A stretch of 6,761 nt of DNA. Source: Candidatus Eiseniibacteriota bacterium. Lineage in GTDB: Bacteria; Eisenbacteria; RBG-16-71-46; JAGVPR01. The position numbers were made by a program, and so were the translations under genes. The DNA lies in contig JAGVPR010000267.1 of NCBI GenBank assembly GCA_020052115.1, positions 1 through 6,761 on the forward strand. The letters are read 5' to 3'. The notes below the pieces were generated by a model. It saw only the letters and a program-made list of their open reading frames with translations, had not been told where the DNA came from and made no database searches. Below are positions 4,614-6,761 of the stretch, in pieces. Within the stretch, counting starts at the first letter, position 1. Each line of letters starts with the position of its first letter.

Positions 4614-6659
4614 CTACTCCTCCTCGAGCAGATCGAAGTTCTCGAACTGCATCGAGTGCGTGGCTCTGCCCTGGGTGCTCGAGCGAAGCTCGGTCGCGTA
4701 ACCGAACATGCGCGACAAAGGCGCGCGCGCGTGGATCACCTGCAAAGCGCCGCGAACCGTGGTTCCGAGCACGCGTCCCCGTCGAGCGGCGAGGTTCTGC
4801 AGCACGGGTCCGACGAACTCCCGCGGCACCGTGATTTCGAGCGACATGATCGGCTCGAGGAGCGCCGGCGCGGCGTGTCGCATCCCGTCCTTGACCGCCG
4901 TGACAACCGCGTTCCGGAATGCCAGCTCAGAGGCGCTGACCTCGTGGAACGTCACCTCCACCAGCTCCACCTTCACGTCAACCACCGGGTAGCCGCCCAC
5001 GACACCGCCCGACATCGCGTCGCCCGCCGCCGCCTCCACGGCCGCCAGATACGGCGGCGGCAAGACGGCGGCCCCTGGATCCCGCGAGAACTGGAAGCCG
5101 GATGCGCGCGCGGCCGGTTCGAGGCGCACGAGCACGCGGGCGTAGTGCTCCTTGCCGGCGAGCATGCGCTGGAAGACCCCCTCCTGCACCACCGCCTCGC
5201 GGATCGTCTCGCGGTAGGCGACCTGGGGCTTGCCGAGCCGCACGCCCACGTTGAACTCGCTTCGGAGCCGCTCGGCGATGACCTCGAGGTGCAGCTCCCC
5301 CATCCCGGCGACGAGGAACTGGCCGGTGTTCTCATCCGTTCGCACACGAAGCGTCGGATCGTCCGCGGCCAGGCGGCCCAGCGCGTAGTGCATCCGCTCC
5401 TCGTCTCCCACAGTGCGCGCCTCGATCGAGGCGTGGACGACCGGATCCGGAAACGTCATCCCGTCGAGGATCAGCGGATGATCGGGCGCGGTCAGCGTGT
5501 CGCCCGTGGCCGCCTCCTTGAGGCCCACGGCCACGGCGATGTCGCCCGCGAAGACGGCCTCGATTCGCTTGCGCTTGTCGGCGTGCATGTGGAAAAGGCG
5601 AGCCATCCGCTCGCGCTCCTTGCGCGTGGCGTTCAAGATCTCCGCGCCCGCCTCCGCCTTGCCGGAGTAGACGCGGATGTAGTTGATCCTCCCGCGGTCG
5701 CGCTCCGTGAACGTCTTGAAGACGAGGGCGCAGAACGGCTCGGCGTCCGCCGAACGGCGCTCCTCGACCTGGCCGGTCGCGGGGTTCACGCCGCGGGCCG
5801 GGCGAACCTCGTTCGGGGCCGGAAGGAAGTCCACGATGCCGTCGAGCACCGGCTGCACGCCGCGGTTACGAAGGACGGCGGCGAACATCACCGGCACGAA
5901 CGACCCGCGCAGCGTTCCGGCGCGCAGCCCCTTCAGTATCTCCGCCGGCTCGAGGGTCTCGCCGCCCGCGTACCTCTCGAGGAGCGGCTCGTCCTCCGCG
6001 GCGGCCGCCTCGAGCATCGCCGAGCGATACGCCTCGGCCTTCTCGCGAAGCGCCGCGGGGACTTCGGATTCGCGGATCTCGATCCCTTCGGTGCTTCCGT
6101 CCCAACGGAGCGCGCACATGCGCACGAGATCCACGACGCCTTCGAAACGCTCCTCGACGCCCAGCGGGATCTGGATCGGCACCGGCTGCGGGCGCAGCTT
6201 CTGCCGGATGTCCTCGAGGACCCGCTCGAAGTCCGCCCCGATGCGATCCATCTTGTTCACGACGATGAAGCGCGGGACACCGTATCGGTCGGCCTGATGC
6301 CAGACGGTCTCGGACTGAGGCTCCACGCCGGCCACGGCGTCGAGAACGACGACGGCCCCGTCGAGGACGCGAAGCGAGCGCTCGACCTCGGCCGTGAAGT
6401 CAACGTGACCGGGCGTGTCAATGATGTTGATCCTGTGTTCGCGCCAGGAGCAGGTCGTCGCCGCCGAGGTGATCGTGATCCCCCGCTCGCGCTCCTGCCC
6501 CATCCAGTCCATCTCCGTCGTTCCGTCGTCCACCTCGCCGATCCTGTGGGAAACGCCGGTGTAGAAGAGAATGCGCTCGGTGGTCGTCGTCTTTCCGGCA
6601 TCAATGTGAGCGATGATGCCGATGTTGCGAACGCGGGCGATGGGTGCATCGCGTTTCAC
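4614..6659 (-). CDS. fusA: translation elongation factor G, probably a divergent paralogue
   Basis: A 681-residue, full-length EF-G (family usual about 690-700), the GTPase that drives translocation on the ribosome. GTPase motifs are G1 AHIDAGKT (17-24), G2 RGITIT (59-64), G3 DTPGH (81-85, including the catalytic-type His85) and G4 NKMD (135-138). The G' insert spans about 155-255. Domain II is at about 285-400 (MHADKRKRIEAVFAGDIA at 358-375), domain III about 400-480 (GMGELHLEV at 452-460), domain IV about 481-600 and domain V from about 600 (GYATELRSSTQGRA at 653-666). G5, normally GSA, reads AAV (260-262), and both domain IV tip loops deviate from consensus, with His572 kept. The start is GTG at 6659, with AGGAAGG 5 nt upstream. 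No rpsL, rpsG or tuf is adjacent in the window; instead a methyltransferase follows after 4 nt. Family is certain; paralogue versus sole EF-G cannot be decided here. Confidence 0.95.
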   Translation of the reverse strand: MKRDAPIARVRNIGIIAHIDAGKTTTTERILFYTGVSHRIGEVDDGTTEMDWMGQERERGITITSAATTCSWREHRINIIDTPGHVDFTAEVERSLRVLDGAVVVLDAVAGVEPQSETVWHQADRYGVPRFIVVNKMDRIGADFERVLEDIRQKLRPQPVPIQIPLGVEERFEGVVDLVRMCALRWDGSTEGIEIRESEVPAALREKAEAYRSAMLEAAAAEDEPLLERYAGGETLEPAEILKGLRAGTLRGSFVPVMFAAVLRNRGVQPVLDGIVDFLPAPNEVRPARGVNPATGQVEERRSADAEPFCALVFKTFTERDRGRINYIRVYSGKAEAGAEILNATRKERERMARLFHMHADKRKRIEAVFAGDIAVAVGLKEAATGDTLTAPDHPLILDGMTFPDPVVHASIEARTVGDEERMHYALGRLAADDPTLRVRTDENTGQFLVAGMGELHLEVIAERLRSEFNVGVRLGKPQVAYRETIREAVVQEGVFQRMLAGKEHYARVLVRLEPAARASGFQFSRDPGAAVLPPPYLAAVEAAAGDAMSGGVVGGYPVVDVKVELVEVTFHEVSASELAFRNAVVTAVKDGMRHAAPALLEPIMSLEITVPREFVGPVLQNLAARRGRVLGTTVRGALQVIHARAPLSRMFGYATELRSSTQGRATHSMQFENFDLLEEE
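4617..4623 (-). promoter_or_regulatory. ribosome binding site of the methyltransferase gene, inside the end of the EF-G gene
   Basis: GGAGGAG on the minus strand is formed by the three consecutive GAG codons (Glu-Glu-Glu) that end the EF-G protein. It lies 7 nt from the ATG at 4609 and 4 nt from the GTG at 4612, so it favours the ATG. Ribosomes finishing EF-G would terminate directly between this site and the next start, an arrangement suited to translational coupling. Confidence 0.7.
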
Positions 6660-6664
6660 CGCGA

Positions 6665-6671
6665 CCTTCCT
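6665..6671 (-). promoter_or_regulatory. ribosome binding site for the GTG start of the EF-G gene
   Basis: AGGAAGG on the minus strand lies 5 nt before the GTG at 6659. The coding frame begins with the short KRDAPIARVRNIG lead typical of EF-G N-termini, so the GTG is accepted as the start. Confidence 0.65.
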
Positions 6672-6701
6672 CTCTCCGGCCTGAGCGCCGGGACGCCCGA
6701 C

Positions 6702-6732
6702 ATTCTTCGCGGAGCGGGGGGGCTCTTGTCAA
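6702..6732 (-). promoter_or_regulatory. possible promoter of the EF-G/methyltransferase unit
   Basis: A perfect TTGACA (6732-6727, minus strand) is followed by AAGAAT (6707-6702, four of six matches to the -10 consensus) after a 19-bp spacer. The weak -10 and long spacer make this tentative. The EF-G gene may instead be transcribed from further upstream, outside the window. Nothing else was identified between 6660 and 6761. Confidence 0.3.
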
Positions 6733-6761
6733 TGGAGGAGCGAGCGAGCGGCCCGGGTTGC

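Noticed and set aside
3347..4834. A 495-codon open frame on the plus strand spanning the membrane gene and antisense to the methyltransferase and the end of EF-G.
   Set aside because: It crosses three supported genes in the wrong frame or strand and shows no domain or membrane pattern; it is an artefact of GC-rich composition.
6732..6761. Plus-strand ATG open to the right edge, possible start of a divergent gene.
   Set aside because: Only ten codons are visible, no good ribosome binding site precedes it at the right distance, and it overlaps the possible EF-G promoter; it cannot be supported.

Overview
The window comes from a GC-rich bacterial chromosome with tightly packed genes. The proteins do not fix a lineage. 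GC-rich composition, GTG starts and a Tat-exported molybdoenzyme with an NrfD anchor would fit many groups (deltaproteobacterial or candidate-phylum types among them), and I do not assign one. No mobile element, CRISPR array, tRNA or rRNA gene was seen.

Left part (1-3360, minus strand): a three-gene respiratory operon read right to left. It encodes a Tat-exported catalytic subunit of the DMSO-reductase superfamily (PsrA/PhsA type), a four-cluster iron-sulfur subunit (PsrB/NrfC type), and the start of an NrfD/PsrC-type membrane anchor that runs off the left edge. Together these should form a membrane complex on the outer face of the cytoplasmic membrane. It would pass electrons between the quinone pool and a substrate, probably a sulfur compound such as polysulfide or thiosulfate, although the sequence does not settle the substrate. 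The operon has a near-consensus sigma-70 promoter (TTGACA, 17 bp, TACAAT). Two dyad symmetries overlap its -10/spacer and its -35, which suggests transcription-factor control.

Middle (3360-3824, plus strand): a divergently oriented gene for a small, probably four-helix membrane protein that I do not recognise. It shares its upstream region with the respiratory operon. Its stop codon overlaps, tail to tail, the stop codon of the next gene.

Right part (3821-6659, minus strand): a two-gene unit. An EF-G homologue is followed after 4 nt by a class I SAM-dependent methyltransferase, whose Shine-Dalgarno sequence is made from the last three Glu codons of the EF-G gene. The EF-G has intact G1-G4 GTPase motifs but a changed G5 motif and a strongly altered domain IV tip. 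No ribosomal-protein or tuf gene is adjacent in the window, so it is more likely a divergent paralogue than the housekeeping factor. The last 102 bases hold its leader and a possible promoter.
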